Shown: in pieces, positions 27,693 through 37,600 of the stretch | Layout: each line of letters opens with the position of its first letter | Position numbering within the stretch: the stretch's first letter is position 1 | NCBI GenBank assembly: GCA_003045895.1 | Contig: PZPC01000003.1 | Location: forward strand, 78,146-142,145 | Direction of reading: 5' to 3' | From: Bacteroidota bacterium | Lineage (GTDB): Bacteria > Bacteroidota > Bacteroidia > Chitinophagales > Saprospiraceae | Length of the DNA stretch: 64,000 bases | The notes under the pieces: model-generated | The model's database searches: none | What the model was told of the DNA's origin: nothing | Seen by the model: the letters and a program-made list of their open reading frames with translations, nothing else | Made by a program: the position numbers and the translations under genes

Positions 27693-27722
27693 ATGAGGAA
27701 TCGTTTAAAAATACGCGTTTGA
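27693..27722 (+). CDS. nine-residue leader ORF overlapping the flippase-like gene
   Basis: ATG at 27693 reads MRNRLKIRV and stops at TGA 27720-27722. The stop overlaps the TTG at 27719 that opens the long frame. A heptamer T TTA AAA (27704-27710) sits in exact slippery phase; a -1 shift there enters the long frame with no intervening stop. It is therefore either a coupled leader peptide, the true N-terminus reached by frameshifting, or the mark of a one-base sequencing error in the A run. Confidence 0.35.
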   Translation: MRNRLKIRV

Positions 27723-28717
27723 GGCGGGCGTTGGCCAAGCCGGGGGAGTGGTATCGGTTGTTGCTGGGATGGCGTACTGCGCTGCGCCGTCTGTTGGGGG
27801 CGTTGGTATTGGGCACGCTGTTTTGGCAAATCTATACCCAAAGCGATCTGGCGGGCTGGTGGACGCGCCTGCGGGCAGCCTGGTCCGTGGAGGGGCATTA
27901 TTGGTGGTTGATCGCCGCCCTGCTGCTGATGCCGTTGAACTGGTTTTTAGAAATTGCCAAGTGGCGGCAATTGCTGAAGCACAGTTGGGTGGTCAGCTGG
28001 GGAGCCACCACCCGCGCGGTACTGGCGGGCATCAGTGTTTCCCTGACGACGCCCAACCGAATCGGAGAATATGGCGGCCGGGCGCTGGTAGCGCCGGCTG
28101 ATCAGGCCGTCAACATCGTGCTTACTTCCCTGCTGGGAAGTATCTGTCAGTGGGTGGCTTTTGTCGGCTGTGGATGGCCCGCCCTGATGTACTGGGTAGG
28201 GCAACGGAGCGGCTGGTCTGGATCAACCATTCTTCTCCTTGCCTTGTTAATTCCTACGGGTTTAATAGGTATCTTGTTGGTTGTTCGCCTAATGTGGATC
28301 CGGAGCGGGGGAATAAAATGGGGCAAATACCAGACCTGGTGGCGTTGGCTGCGGTACCACCTACAGCGTTTGCGTCACCTGCGCTACCAGCAGGTTTTAA
28401 TCGCCCTGGGGCTCGCCTTGGTCAGGTTTTGGGTGTACAGCTTGCAATTCTTATTCCTGTTGTGGTTTTTTAACTTTCCTTTAGGTTTTTGGCAGGGGTT
28501 GAGTGGTATTTTTAGCATCTATTTAATTCAGGCAGGTATACCGCTGCCACCAGGTATGGGCGTTATTACCAGAAGTGAAGTGGCGCTGTTTGTTTGGGGA
28601 AGCGAAGGGATGGATCCTTTGGTTATTGTTAGCGCTACTTTCAGCGTTTTTATGGTCAACCTGTTGTTGCCAGCGTTACTCGGCACGTGGTTCATCGTCA
28701 GAAACAACAAAAAATAA
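27719..28717 (+). CDS. flippase-like (lysylphosphatidylglycerol synthase TM region) membrane protein
   Basis: A 332-residue polytopic membrane protein of the UPF0104/flippase-like type, with seven or eight hydrophobic helices. Conserved features include SVSLTTPNRIGEYGGRAL (about residues 105-122) and IPLPPGMGVITRSEVALFVW near 275-295. Relatives are proposed to move or modify lipids. The frame has no ATG: it opens at TTG 27719 after an in-frame TAA at 27689, while an ATG nine codons upstream lies in the neighbouring frame. The real N-terminus may be longer (see the leader entry). The gene is divergent from ruvC and leads a run that includes the DUF3108 and DUF4230 genes. Confidence 0.8.
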   Translation: MRRALAKPGEWYRLLLGWRTALRRLLGALVLGTLFWQIYTQSDLAGWWTRLRAAWSVEGHYWWLIAALLLMPLNWFLEIAKWRQLLKHSWVVSWGATTRAVLAGISVSLTTPNRIGEYGGRALVAPADQAVNIVLTSLLGSICQWVAFVGCGWPALMYWVGQRSGWSGSTILLLALLIPTGLIGILLVVRLMWIRSGGIKWGKYQTWWRWLRYHLQRLRHLRYQQVLIALGLALVRFWVYSLQFLFLLWFFNFPLGFWQGLSGIFSIYLIQAGIPLPPGMGVITRSEVALFVWGSEGMDPLVIVSATFSVFMVNLLLPALLGTWFIVRNNKK

Positions 28718-28738
28718 AACCCGAAATCTAAAAATAAA

Positions 28739-29593
28739 ATGAAGAATAGTTGGTCGAAATGCTGGATGTCAATTGTTTTGTTGCCGCTGCTGGTGGCTTT
28801 CAGTCCGGCGGCAAATCCCATCATTTGCCAGGACGGTGTACGGGTGATAGAGCCCTGTAGTATGTCCAATGATGCTTTTGTGGGTGGAGAGGAGATCGTT
28901 TATAAATTGTACTACAACTGGAATTTCGTGTGGCTTTCGGCCGGGGAAGTAACCTTCCGGGTCTACGACGAAGGCAACCGCTACCACCTTTCGGCGCGCG
29001 GGCGGACGTACAAATCCTACGAGTGGTTCTTTAAGGTTCGCGACAACTTCGACAGCTATGTCAATAAGCAAACACTCCTGCCCAGTGTCTCCATCCGCGA
29101 GGTGCACGAAGGCAATTACGAAAGATACGACAAGGTGGTTTTCGATCAGTCGCGCCACCAGGCCGTTTCCACCCGCGGGCGAAGCCGCGAGGAGGCGACC
29201 CCCGAAAATTTCAACCTGGATGGCTGCATGCACGATATCCTTTCCATTGTTTACTACATGCGCAACCTGGATTTTGAAGGTATGCAGCCCGGCGTCGAAA
29301 TTCCGATCAAGTTTTTCCTGGATCGGGAAACCTACCCCCTAAAAGTAAAGTACCTGGGGGCTGAAGCCGACACCAGGGTGAAAGGCATGGGCCGTTACCG
29401 CACCCATAAATTCAGCCCCCAACTCATTGCTGGTGAGGTCTTCAAAGCAGGAGACGAAATGACGGTTTACGTCTCCCAGGACGCCAACAAAATACCTATT
29501 CTGATCGAGTCACCCGTGTCCGTTGGTTCGGTAAAAGCAGTCTTGAAAAGTTACAAAGGTCTCAAGCACGATTTCACCGCCAAGGTTGATTAA
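28739..29593 (+). CDS. secreted DUF3108 domain protein
   Basis: A 284-residue exported protein with a signal peptide (about 1-28, MKNSWSKCW to SPAAN) and a DUF3108 domain covering most of the mature chain, beginning near FVGGEEIVYKLYYNW and including FDSYVNKQTLLPSVSIREVHEG. DUF3108 proteins are periplasmic, beta-rich and may bind lipids or polysaccharides; no activity is established. It lies 21 bases after the flippase-like gene, and the next gene follows after 33 bases. Confidence 0.85.
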   Translation: MKNSWSKCWMSIVLLPLLVAFSPAANPIICQDGVRVIEPCSMSNDAFVGGEEIVYKLYYNWNFVWLSAGEVTFRVYDEGNRYHLSARGRTYKSYEWFFKVRDNFDSYVNKQTLLPSVSIREVHEGNYERYDKVVFDQSRHQAVSTRGRSREEATPENFNLDGCMHDILSIVYYMRNLDFEGMQPGVEIPIKFFLDRETYPLKVKYLGAEADTRVKGMGRYRTHKFSPQLIAGEVFKAGDEMTVYVSQDANKIPILIESPVSVGSVKAVLKSYKGLKHDFTAKVD

Positions 29594-29626
29594 GTGCCCC
29601 TCCTTAACCTCAATCAATCCCTTTAT

Positions 29627-30262
29627 ATGCGACGCAGTTTGGGAATAGGGCTATTGGCCCTCGTTTTTTTTGTCATTGGTGGTTGGGTAACGTACCAACT
29701 GTTCAACAAGTCAGCAGCCCAGCGGCAGACGGTGGAAGCCACGGTGCTGCTGGAGCGCGTACGCGAGGTGTGCAAACTGGTAACCGTGGAAGGTGAATTC
29801 AGTGAAATATACCACGAAACCAACCTGCGGGAAGTTACGCTCTACCTGCCTATACCCACTTACTGGGAGTTTCCCAAGAAAGCCTTGCTCGAAGTTACGG
29901 GGCGGGTACTGGTGGGTTACAACATGGAGCAGGTGAGTATCAAGATCGACAGTACCAACCGCCAGATTACGTTGTCCAACTTGCCGCAGCCTACTATCCT
30001 GGCCATTGACCACGAGATCAAGTACCGCGATCTGCAGGAGAGTTTCTTCAATAGTTTCAGTCCCGAAGATTATACCCAACTGAACAAAAACGCCAAGGAC
30101 GTACTGCGCAAGAAAGCCTACGAGTCTGGCCTGCTGCAAAAAGCCCGGGAGCAAGGCAATGGGATGCTCGCTGCCATTGACTTCATGGCGCAGTCTATTG
30201 GCTGGGAAGTCATCCACCAACTTCCTGAAGCAAAGCTGCCCGATCCGGCGCTGGTCAATTAG
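29627..30262 (+). CDS. DUF4230 membrane-anchored protein
   Basis: A 211-residue protein. One N-terminal hydrophobic segment (about 5-25) is followed by a DUF4230 domain: VREVCKLVTVEGEFSEIY, LPIPTYWEFPKKALLEVTG and a C-terminal helical part with NKNAKDVLRKKAYESG. The ATG at 29627 precedes the membrane segment directly; the longer frame from 29594 begins with GTG just after the DUF3108 stop. DUF4230 proteins occur in many Bacteroidota and Firmicutes; their role is unknown. Confidence 0.82.
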   Translation: MRRSLGIGLLALVFFVIGGWVTYQLFNKSAAQRQTVEATVLLERVREVCKLVTVEGEFSEIYHETNLREVTLYLPIPTYWEFPKKALLEVTGRVLVGYNMEQVSIKIDSTNRQITLSNLPQPTILAIDHEIKYRDLQESFFNSFSPEDYTQLNKNAKDVLRKKAYESGLLQKAREQGNGMLAAIDFMAQSIGWEVIHQLPEAKLPDPALVN

Positions 30263-30277
30263 TCCTGGCCAGCGGAA

Positions 30278-30306
30278 TTGTAATAAAAAGACATTCCCTA
30301 TCTTTG
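30278..30306 (+). promoter_or_regulatory. promoter of the rhodanese/pgeF genes, giving a near-leaderless mRNA
   Basis: TTG at 30278-30280, 18-nt spacer, TATCTTTG at 30299-30306 (exact consensus). The ATG at 30310 begins only four bases after the -7 element, so the transcript would start at or within the first codons. Confidence 0.55.
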
Positions 30307-30309
30307 GGT

Positions 30310-30603
30310 ATGATTAAGCAACTGAGCATAGTGGAATTGGAAGACTGGCAACGCGAAGGGTTGGCCTTTGTCTTAATCGATGTGCGCGAAACCGCTGAGC
30401 GGCTAGCTTTTCACATTGGTGGGTTACATATCCCCCTGGATGAACTGGTACGGCGGCAGGCCGAGATTCCAGACCATCTACCCGTCGTTTTTTATTGCAA
30501 ACGAGGCATTCGCAGCCAGTTGGCTATCCAACGCCTCCTGTCCCGGCGGCCAACAGGTGATTTTTACAATTTGCAAAATGGTGTGCTCGCCCTGCAATCC
30601 TGA
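30310..30603 (+). CDS. rhodanese-like domain protein
   Basis: A single-domain rhodanese of 97 residues, a sulfurtransferase fold that carries sulfur as a persulfide on cysteine. The active-site loop is C63-K-R-G-I-R, preceded by LPVVFY; VLIDVRE near 21-27 is the other hallmark. The ATG at 30310 sits almost on the promoter (see that entry). The pgeF-like gene starts 5 bases after the stop, so the two are co-transcribed. Confidence 0.9.
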   Translation: MIKQLSIVELEDWQREGLAFVLIDVRETAERLAFHIGGLHIPLDELVRRQAEIPDHLPVVFYCKRGIRSQLAIQRLLSRRPTGDFYNLQNGVLALQS

Positions 30604-30608
30604 TACCT

Positions 30609-31361
30609 ATGCCGATAACTTTTGACCAACCCGCCTGGGCCCATCCCTTTGCTGACCGCCTGATTGCTGCCCAAAGCACCCGGCTGGGAGGCGTGAGCCA
30701 GGCGCCATTTGCTGCGCTCAACCTGGGCCTGCATACGGCCGATGACCCTGGGGATGTAGCCCGGAATCGCGAAATTTTTTGCCAGGACCTGGGGTGTTCG
30801 GTGTCCCAGTTGGCAGGTGCGCACCAGGTTCACGGTGACCAGGTGCTGCGCGTGCAGCACCCAGGGCAGTGGACCGGATACGATGCTTTGATAACCAATA
30901 GAAAAGGAGTAGTTCTGACCGTCACCATTGCGGATTGTGTACCCATCCTGATCTTTGATCCTGTGCACGATGCCGTGGGAGCTGCGCATGCAGGTTGGCG
31001 CGGAACGGTGGCGGGGATTGCCGAAAAAACCCTCCGGCAAATGGGCCAGGCTTTTGGCACCCAGGCCAAAGATTGCTGGGCCTGGGTCGGAACCTGCATT
31101 GGTGCGCTTGATTTTGCCGTGGATGCGGATGTGGCTGACCATTTTCCCCGTCAGCATAAGACCTGGGACGAAGAAAAAGGTAAATTTTTCGTGGATTTGA
31201 AAAAAGCCAATCGGGAACAACTGATCAACCTGCAACTTCCGGCCACCCAACTGACGGTGTCGCCGTATTCTACCGTCGCTGATCGAGAGCGCTATTTTTC
31301 CCACCGGGCCGAGCAGGGACAAACGGGTAGAATGCTGGCTGTGATCGGTTTACGTGGCTAA
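30609..31361 (+). CDS. pgeF: laccase-domain purine nucleoside phosphorylase (YfiH/PgeF family)
   Basis: A 250-residue protein of the former polyphenol-oxidase (laccase domain) family. The metal ligands H75 (GAHQVHGD), C110 (IADCVPIL) and H127 (AAHAGWRG) are all present, as are the STRLGGVS and GQTGRMLAV segments. Members act as zinc-dependent purine nucleoside phosphorylases/deaminases, and one (PgeF) edits peptidoglycan precursors. It converges on the sensor kinase gene with 12 bases between the stops. Confidence 0.92.
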   Translation: MPITFDQPAWAHPFADRLIAAQSTRLGGVSQAPFAALNLGLHTADDPGDVARNREIFCQDLGCSVSQLAGAHQVHGDQVLRVQHPGQWTGYDALITNRKGVVLTVTIADCVPILIFDPVHDAVGAAHAGWRGTVAGIAEKTLRQMGQAFGTQAKDCWAWVGTCIGALDFAVDADVADHFPRQHKTWDEEKGKFFVDLKKANREQLINLQLPATQLTVSPYSTVADRERYFSHRAEQGQTGRMLAVIGLRG

Positions 31362-31373
31362 AGATAAGGTGCG

Positions 31374-32750
31374 CTAAAAAATGGCGCGGCGCTGTTGCGT
31401 AAACCGAAAGGCGGCGGTAGTGGGAGCCAGAGGCAGCGTTGAATTTTTAGATTCCGCTTTAACTTTTCTGGGAAATGCCAGGACAAATTGGGAGCCTGTT
31501 GCTTGGGGTTCCAACCAGATTTCCCCTCCGTGGGCCGTCATTATTTTTCGGGCAATGGCCAGCCCAAGGCCCGTGCCAGGGTATTTATTGTTGTGGTGTA
31601 ACCGCTCAAAGACGTCAAATATTTTCTTTTCACTCCCTGCCGGAATCCCAATGCCGTTATCTGTTATCCGGATGATGACCTGATCTTCCTGCTTTTCGGT
31701 GACGATCTTAATCTGCTTCTGCGGACTTTCGTTGTATTTGATGCCGTTTTCAATTAAATTCTGCAATACGATACCAATCAGCGTCGTATTGCCCGTCAGG
31801 GTTTTTGCCTGGTCGATAATCTCCACATCGGTCGTTCCAGTGTTGTTCATGAACTGTGCTTTCACCTGGGCAAAAATTTCACTCAATACCACGGTCGATT
31901 TTTCCAAATTCTTGTTATCCAGATGAGCCAAAGACAACAAGTCTTCGGTTAGCCCGTGAAGTTGACGGGCTGAAGTGCCAACAAATTCCAGATAGCCTTG
32001 TACGCCATCTATATCCCGCTTCTGATTGGCCATGCACGCCAGGTCAGTAAAAGACACAATTTGCCGCAGGGGAGTACGCAGATCGTGCGATACCATAAAG
32101 TTGAAACGCTTCAGTTCCGTATTGGACTCCACCAATTCTTCTAATAATTGCTGGTTCTTTTCACGGGATTCGGTTACCGTCTTAATAAACATGTTGGTGC
32201 CAAAATAAATGCAACCCAAGACGGCGCTAAAAATAGCATAAGTATCAAATGGCCGGGCCATATAAGCAAAGGGTGCTGGATACACATCAAGAAGGAGTTG
32301 ACTGATTATAAACAACCCCAAAACGAAGCTAAAGATGAGCAACTGCAACCACCGTTCCTGAAAGAAAAAGACGCTCATCAATATCACCATAAAAAGGGCG
32401 TATTCGCCCTTTATACTGGGTCCGTAAGCAAGGATAACAAAAAAGAAGATCAACGGATAGCAAAAACAAGCCAGCAGCTGCGCCCCACGCTGGTGCGATT
32501 TGTAGTTGAGGAAAAAGAGCCCCCCGTTTAGCAAAAGAACCAGTAAAGTAAGCAGGACTAAAATGGTGTCGCCAATAAGCAGGTGGCGAATACCGAAGAA
32601 TGCTGCAGCTATAGTCGCTATCAGCAAATTCTGATTAAGGAGCCGTGCTTTGTGGTTGTCCCAGGCATCGAGGTGTTCGCTGGTCCCAAGCGAAAACAAA
32701 CCCTCAATACCTCCGGCAAGGACGAAGGGGGTTCTTGATTCAGGTTTCAT
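31374..32750 (-). CDS. orphan membrane sensor histidine kinase
   Basis: A 458-residue histidine kinase. The N-terminal 190 residues form about six membrane helices. HisKA follows with the phospho-acceptor H222 in FMVSHDLRTPLRQ, then a HATPase domain with QNLIENGIKYNESP (N box), ITDNGIGIP (G1) and GTGLGLAIARKI (G2). The ATG at 32750 (MKPESRTPF) is chosen over a TTG-started frame to 32783. No response regulator is adjacent, so the partner is encoded elsewhere. The membrane-helix sensor has no recognisable periplasmic domain, so the stimulus may be sensed in the membrane. Confidence 0.93.
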   Translation of the reverse strand: MKPESRTPFVLAGGIEGLFSLGTSEHLDAWDNHKARLLNQNLLIATIAAAFFGIRHLLIGDTILVLLTLLVLLLNGGLFFLNYKSHQRGAQLLACFCYPLIFFFVILAYGPSIKGEYALFMVILMSVFFFQERWLQLLIFSFVLGLFIISQLLLDVYPAPFAYMARPFDTYAIFSAVLGCIYFGTNMFIKTVTESREKNQQLLEELVESNTELKRFNFMVSHDLRTPLRQIVSFTDLACMANQKRDIDGVQGYLEFVGTSARQLHGLTEDLLSLAHLDNKNLEKSTVVLSEIFAQVKAQFMNNTGTTDVEIIDQAKTLTGNTTLIGIVLQNLIENGIKYNESPQKQIKIVTEKQEDQVIIRITDNGIGIPAGSEKKIFDVFERLHHNNKYPGTGLGLAIARKIMTAHGGEIWLEPQATGSQFVLAFPRKVKAESKNSTLPLAPTTAAFRFTQQRRAIF

Positions 32751-32898
32751 AAAGCAGAGATGACCCTCGCTCCATTTGGGCAACTGGTCAGGTGTTGCAG
32801 TGAAAAAAGGTGTGTTTGTTCGTTAAATATGGGAGCACAAACTATAGTTAAATAAATATGGGACGAATATTTATATATACCAAGGAAATACAAGAAAT

Positions 32899-33639
32899 TT
32901 AGACGCTAGGGAGTAATTTTTTTAATGCTGGTGCAACTGCGGCTCGCCAAATCAGATACCCTTCCCGGTTCATGTGCAGCTGGTCATCGGAAAAAAGCTC
33001 CGGCCGTGGCAGGCCGCCATTTTCAGGATCAAGCATGGGAACTGAAATATCCAGGTAGTGAATATCGGGATTGTCGAGGCGCGCAATGAACTGCTCGATC
33101 AGCCGGTTCCCCTTTGCCATTTCTGGCCAGATCTTCCACCGGGCGAGCGAAGGTTTCATACTGACGTAAATTACCTTGGTACAGGGCGAGTTATGCAACA
33201 TCAGTCGCAGAAAAGTGCGAAAGGAAGCCAACACATTCTTGGCTTGGTAACCGTCAATGATATCGTTCTCGCCGCAGTAGAGCACCACTACTTCTGGTTG
33301 ATGTACCGTGATGAGATGGTCGAAAAAATAATTGATTTCTGGTAGAATGGATCCTCCGAACCCCCGGTTGAGGACCTGATAAGGGAACGTATCCATGTCG
33401 GTAGCCAGGCTGTCCCACAGTCGAATACTGGAACTACCCGTGAAGACGATCCGCGGCACTGTATCTACCAACCGGGCATCCTGTTGGGCAAAATGTTCCA
33501 TGACCACGTTGAAGCCTAAGAACGTACTATCGAAAGGGACAATGATATTGTCAGGGTCTTCCAGCAGGGTACGCATCTCCTGGAACCGGGGAGAACAACT
33601 CAGCAGGAGGATCATCAAAATGGCAATTATTCGCCGCAT
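32899..33639 (-). CDS. SGNH/GDSL-family lipoprotein hydrolase
   Basis: A 246-residue lipoprotein: the signal peptide ends at LLLSC, with the lipidated cysteine at C15. An SGNH hydrolase domain follows. Block I is FTGSSSIRLW (nucleophile Ser near 70), block II NRGFGGS, block III GEND, and block V DDQLHMN supplies the Asp-His pair. The family hydrolyses esters of lipids or acylated glycans; no substrate can be assigned. The gene stands alone between the sensor kinase and the PhnP-like gene. Confidence 0.9.
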   Translation of the reverse strand: MRRIIAILMILLLSCSPRFQEMRTLLEDPDNIIVPFDSTFLGFNVVMEHFAQQDARLVDTVPRIVFTGSSSIRLWDSLATDMDTFPYQVLNRGFGGSILPEINYFFDHLITVHQPEVVVLYCGENDIIDGYQAKNVLASFRTFLRLMLHNSPCTKVIYVSMKPSLARWKIWPEMAKGNRLIEQFIARLDNPDIHYLDISVPMLDPENGGLPRPELFSDDQLHMNREGYLIWRAAVAPALKKLLPSV

Positions 33640-33771
33640 ATATTCCTGGGATAGTTAACTGTTATCAATACGATATTTTCAGATACTTGTTGCTGGGCCT
33701 AATGGATTTTAGCATTTCTATAACGATCAAAGGCGGCAGAACACTTCTTACTTTGTTCCCGCCAGGGTGCC

Positions 33772-33822
33772 AAACGGCAAGATACGTATTTAGTGAGCTA
33801 CAGTCAATATTATTTGCCGTTT
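33772..33822. repeat. 9-bp inverted repeat with a 33-base gap
   Basis: AAACGGCAA at 33772-33780 and TTGCCGTTT at 33814-33822 are perfect inverted copies flanking AT-rich DNA, between the SGNH and PhnP-like genes. They could be operator halves or a long-loop hairpin. Confidence 0.25.
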
Positions 33823-33854
33823 AGCGCTACTGTGCGGACACTTTGCCCCTCATT

Positions 33855-34622
33855 TTATACCCGACAAACCAACCCGTCGTAAGCCACTTTAACGCCGACA
33901 GGCAACAGGGCTTCAACTGCTGCATGGCAACCCATGCGGTGGCTCAGGTGGGTAAGATAGGCCTGGGTGGGTTGGATAATTTCAATCAGCGCCAGCGCTT
34001 CCGCCAGGTTGGCGTGGCTGTGGTGCAGTTCGTGGTGCAGGGCACTGATGACGAGGATATCCACACCCTTTACTTTTTCGATTTCGGCCGCACCGATTGT
34101 TTTGATATCCGTCAGGTAGGCAAAACCACCAATGCGATATCCCAGTACCGGCAGATCTCCGTGGAGGTAAGCAACAGGCTGTACGGTGAAGGGACCACAG
34201 GTGAAAGTGGTCTGTGGGGTCACTGTTTGCAGGTCAAAACTGGGCGCGCCCGGATACGGATTGGCCGCAAAGGCGTAGGGGAAGCGTTGTTGTAATTCTC
34301 CGGCCACCCGGGCACTACAAAAAATAGGCATAGCGCCGCCGCGCTTGAAATTGAAAGGCCGCACGTCGTCCAGCCCAATGATGTGGTCGTTGTGTTCGTG
34401 CGTCAGGAGGATGGCGTCCAGGTCGATCACTTGCGCCCGCAGCATCTGCTGCCGGAAATCGGGCCCGGCATCAATGACTACGTTGTACCCCTCCTCGTGG
34501 GCAAGGTGTACCGAAACGCGCAGCCGCTGGTCTCGCGGATCCGTCGATCGACAGACGGGACAAGAACAACCAATGACTGGAATTCCCTGTGAGGTGCCCG
34601 AACCCAGGATCGTTATTTTCAT
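33855..34622 (-). CDS. PhnP-like metallo-beta-lactamase-fold hydrolase
   Basis: A 255-residue MBL-fold hydrolase. The metal motif H75-x-H77-x-D79-H80 (LTHEHNDHIIG) is intact, as are YLTDIKTI and ALHHELHHSH. The N-terminal GCSCPVC (C19, C21, C24) matches the extra zinc site of PhnP, a cyclic phosphodiesterase. There is no signal peptide, so it is cytosolic. It begins 20 bases downstream of the giant outer-membrane gene on the same strand and may be co-transcribed with it. Confidence 0.9.
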   Translation of the reverse strand: MKITILGSGTSQGIPVIGCSCPVCRSTDPRDQRLRVSVHLAHEEGYNVVIDAGPDFRQQMLRAQVIDLDAILLTHEHNDHIIGLDDVRPFNFKRGGAMPIFCSARVAGELQQRFPYAFAANPYPGAPSFDLQTVTPQTTFTCGPFTVQPVAYLHGDLPVLGYRIGGFAYLTDIKTIGAAEIEKVKGVDILVISALHHELHHSHANLAEALALIEIIQPTQAYLTHLSHRMGCHAAVEALLPVGVKVAYDGLVCRV

Positions 34623-34642
34623 GTTCGTATAATTTTTTTATT

Positions 34643-37600
34643 TTAAAACAAAGCCGTTATCTGCGCCCGGCCCACGTGCACTGTAGCCGCTTCGCCGGTT
34701 TGGCGGCCTTCGTAGGTGAGGGTCATCTGCAGGTAGCGACCCAGCTGCCGGGTGAGCGCCGCATTCCAGATCCAGTTGCGGCCGGTCTGTAAGCCATTCA
34801 ACAGCACGAAACCCACCGGTGAGCGTGGATCGCCCGCCAAATCTACCTTAATATACGATGCCGAAAGGCGCAACCACTGCTGGTAGTTGCCTTCCAGCTG
34901 AAATTCACTGCGTTGTAGCCCTTCGCCCGTTTCGGGTAGTTTGTTTTCTTCCGTCAGGTAATTGTACGACAAGGTGATGCGGTAGTCTTGCCCGGGCTGG
35001 TAACTCAGCGCAGGCTCGAGGGTATACCCTTGCAGGTCGTAGTCCTTGTTGTTGAAGAACTCCGAATCGGCGGTGCGCTGCTGGCGGGCCAGGGCGATGC
35101 GCAGGGTGCTGGCATCGGTCATGTTCCAGCGGCCACGCAGGGTGCCTGCGCGCTGGTTGCGGCTCTCGAAGCCCGTAGTGGGTACCAGTCGGCGGGGTTG
35201 GAGGGTGTATTCCAGTTGCAGGTCGTACTTGGTCGACCGCCGGTTGAAGAACAGGGCGTGCCGCTGGTTGGCCGACACGGCCACCAACGCACTGTCGGGC
35301 AGTGAAAGCTGGAAGGGGTTCCAGGTTTGCACCCCGTCCAGGGCCCGCACCTTGCGGTTGATGGACAGGCTCGACTGCCAGTCGAAACGGCTCAGCGCTT
35401 TTTGCCAGCCCTGGCTGCTTTTTTGCCAGTTGCGGGCGGGTTCCAGCTGGAGGCTCTGGTTGAGGGTGACGTTGTCGGTACGGATAAAATCGTCGGTAAA
35501 AATGCTGACGCGGATGTAGTCGGCAATGTCGGGGAAAGGTGCAATTTCCATTTCGTTGGGTTGGATTTTGCCATCGTTGTTGTAGAGGCTGTCCAACCAG
35601 ATGTACTGCCCCTGCCCGGCCCCGACGAAGAGGTAGACAAATTCGATGCGCGGCTCCTGGCCCGAGCCAATTTCGTAGGTGGTATTGCTGCGTACGGCCC
35701 CGCGCCAGAGGTTGGTGGTCATGTCTATTCGCCCCAGCAGGGTCTTGGCGGGTTCCTGGGTCGTCAGGTCGGCGGCGCGCACCTTGAGCTGGCGGTAGGT
35801 CAGGTTGCCCGCCGTGCGGAAGCTTTTGCTGGGTTGCCACTGTCCGGTCACTTCGCCTTCTTCGGCCTGGGTGGTCTGCCGGAAATCCTGGCCCGCCGCC
35901 TGGTAGTCGAGGCGCCGGTTGAAGGCGGTGCTGACCTGCCACTTCTCTTGCTCGGGGCTGCTGAGCCGGGCGCTGTAGCGCTCGAAAGCGAAGCTGCTGG
36001 GGTCGAGGGCAGCCCCGGCGATGGGGCGGCGTTCGCTGCGTTCGGCCTGCCGACTGACGGATACCAGCCAGTCGTTCCAGCGGGCAAAGCGCTTTTCGAT
36101 TTTTACGGTCGGGCGTGTAAACTGGGTGACCTGGGTACCGGCAGTGCTGTTGAGCCAGCTGTTTTCCGCCAGGATTTGCCAGGTTTTGTGCGAAAAATTC
36201 AAGGTGCCCGCGTGTCGCTGCCCCTGGTACAAGCGGGTACGTTCGAAAGTCGACCAGCGGTACTGCACGCTGCCCCAGGCGGGGTGCGCCAGCCCCAGGC
36301 CGGCCCCCGCGAGCTGTTCGCCCGCCGGGAGGGTATTGCCGGCGCCATTGATGGTGGCCAGGTTCCAGTCGCGCAGGAATTCCGGCGACCGGTACGGGTT
36401 GATGGCCCGAAAGTTAGCCTGCACCCACTCGTAGTTGGCCACGCTTTGCAGGCGCCAACTGCTGGAATCGGGTCCCAGTTGCCACTGTTGCTCCCAGTCG
36501 AGGCGCGTGGCCAGGCCTTCGTCGTCGTTGGCGTCCAACCGGCTGAAGCGGTTGAGGTCTTGTTGGCTGTAGGCGATTTCGGCCCGCAGGGAACCGTCCT
36601 TGCCGGTTTGGTAACGGCCTCCCGTGCTCAGCAGGCGCTGCAGCTGGGGGGGCACGAGCTGGCGCACGGGCTCGTAACTACCCCGCGGCGCACAGGTGAG
36701 GGTATCGGGCGCCACCCAGCGGTAAACCCGCTCGTTGGCCGTCTGTTCGGCGTCGAACACGTAGTTGCCCTGGCCGGCGCCCACGAAAGTGAAGGTGGCG
36801 GTGAGCAGTCCTTCGGGGGCGTAGCGCAGGAATTGGTAGCGGGTGTCCTGCCCGTTGCAGTTCACGAGGGTATCCTGCTGGGTGTAGGTGGCCCGCTGGC
36901 TATCGGGGGCATCCAAGCGGGCCACCGTCGAGATGGCGGCATTGGCAAACCGATCGCCCGCCTGCTGTAGCAACAGCCGTTCGGCATCCGACAGTTGCAG
37001 GTCGCCGGTCGCGGTCTTGCTGTCTTGCTGGCTGTATAGGTTGGCGTAAGCCTGCCAACGGCCACTCTCGAATTTGGAGCTGGTGGCGTAGAGCGAGCGC
37101 AGGTAGCGCTGGTCGGCATACTCAAATTCTACCGTGATGCGGCTGTCCTTGGTGATGAGGCGCCGCGGCGTAAACGTGACCTCGCCCTGGTTGTAGTCGA
37201 TGGTGTAGTCGGCGTCGCGACCCCGTTGGAGAGTCTGCCCGTCGAGGAGCACCTTCTCCGTGCCCGCCAGCACAATGATGAAGCGTTCGCCGCTGCCGCC
37301 CTGGAGTTTGTAGGGCCCCTGGTTGCCTTCGATGGCAACCAACAGCTGCCGCCGGAATTGGCCGCGCGCGATGGCTACGCTGGCACTGTTTTGCCACTCG
37401 CCGGCGTCCCCTACGCGCTGGCTGGTCTGGAAACTGGCGCCTTCCAGTTTTTTAAAATACTGTAAAAAATATCCTTCGGGGCTGCGCAGTTCGTAGTCGC
37501 CGGCCGTGAGCTGGGTGCGTTCTTTTTCGAGGCGAATGAAGATGCGGTCGAAGTCGCGCAGCTGGCGGGTATTGCCTTCCGGCTGAATGGGCAGGTTTTC

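Noticed and set aside
35327..36970. 547-residue plus-strand open frame
   Set aside because: It is antisense to the SprA-like gene, with no signal peptide or domain and the composition of a shadow frame.
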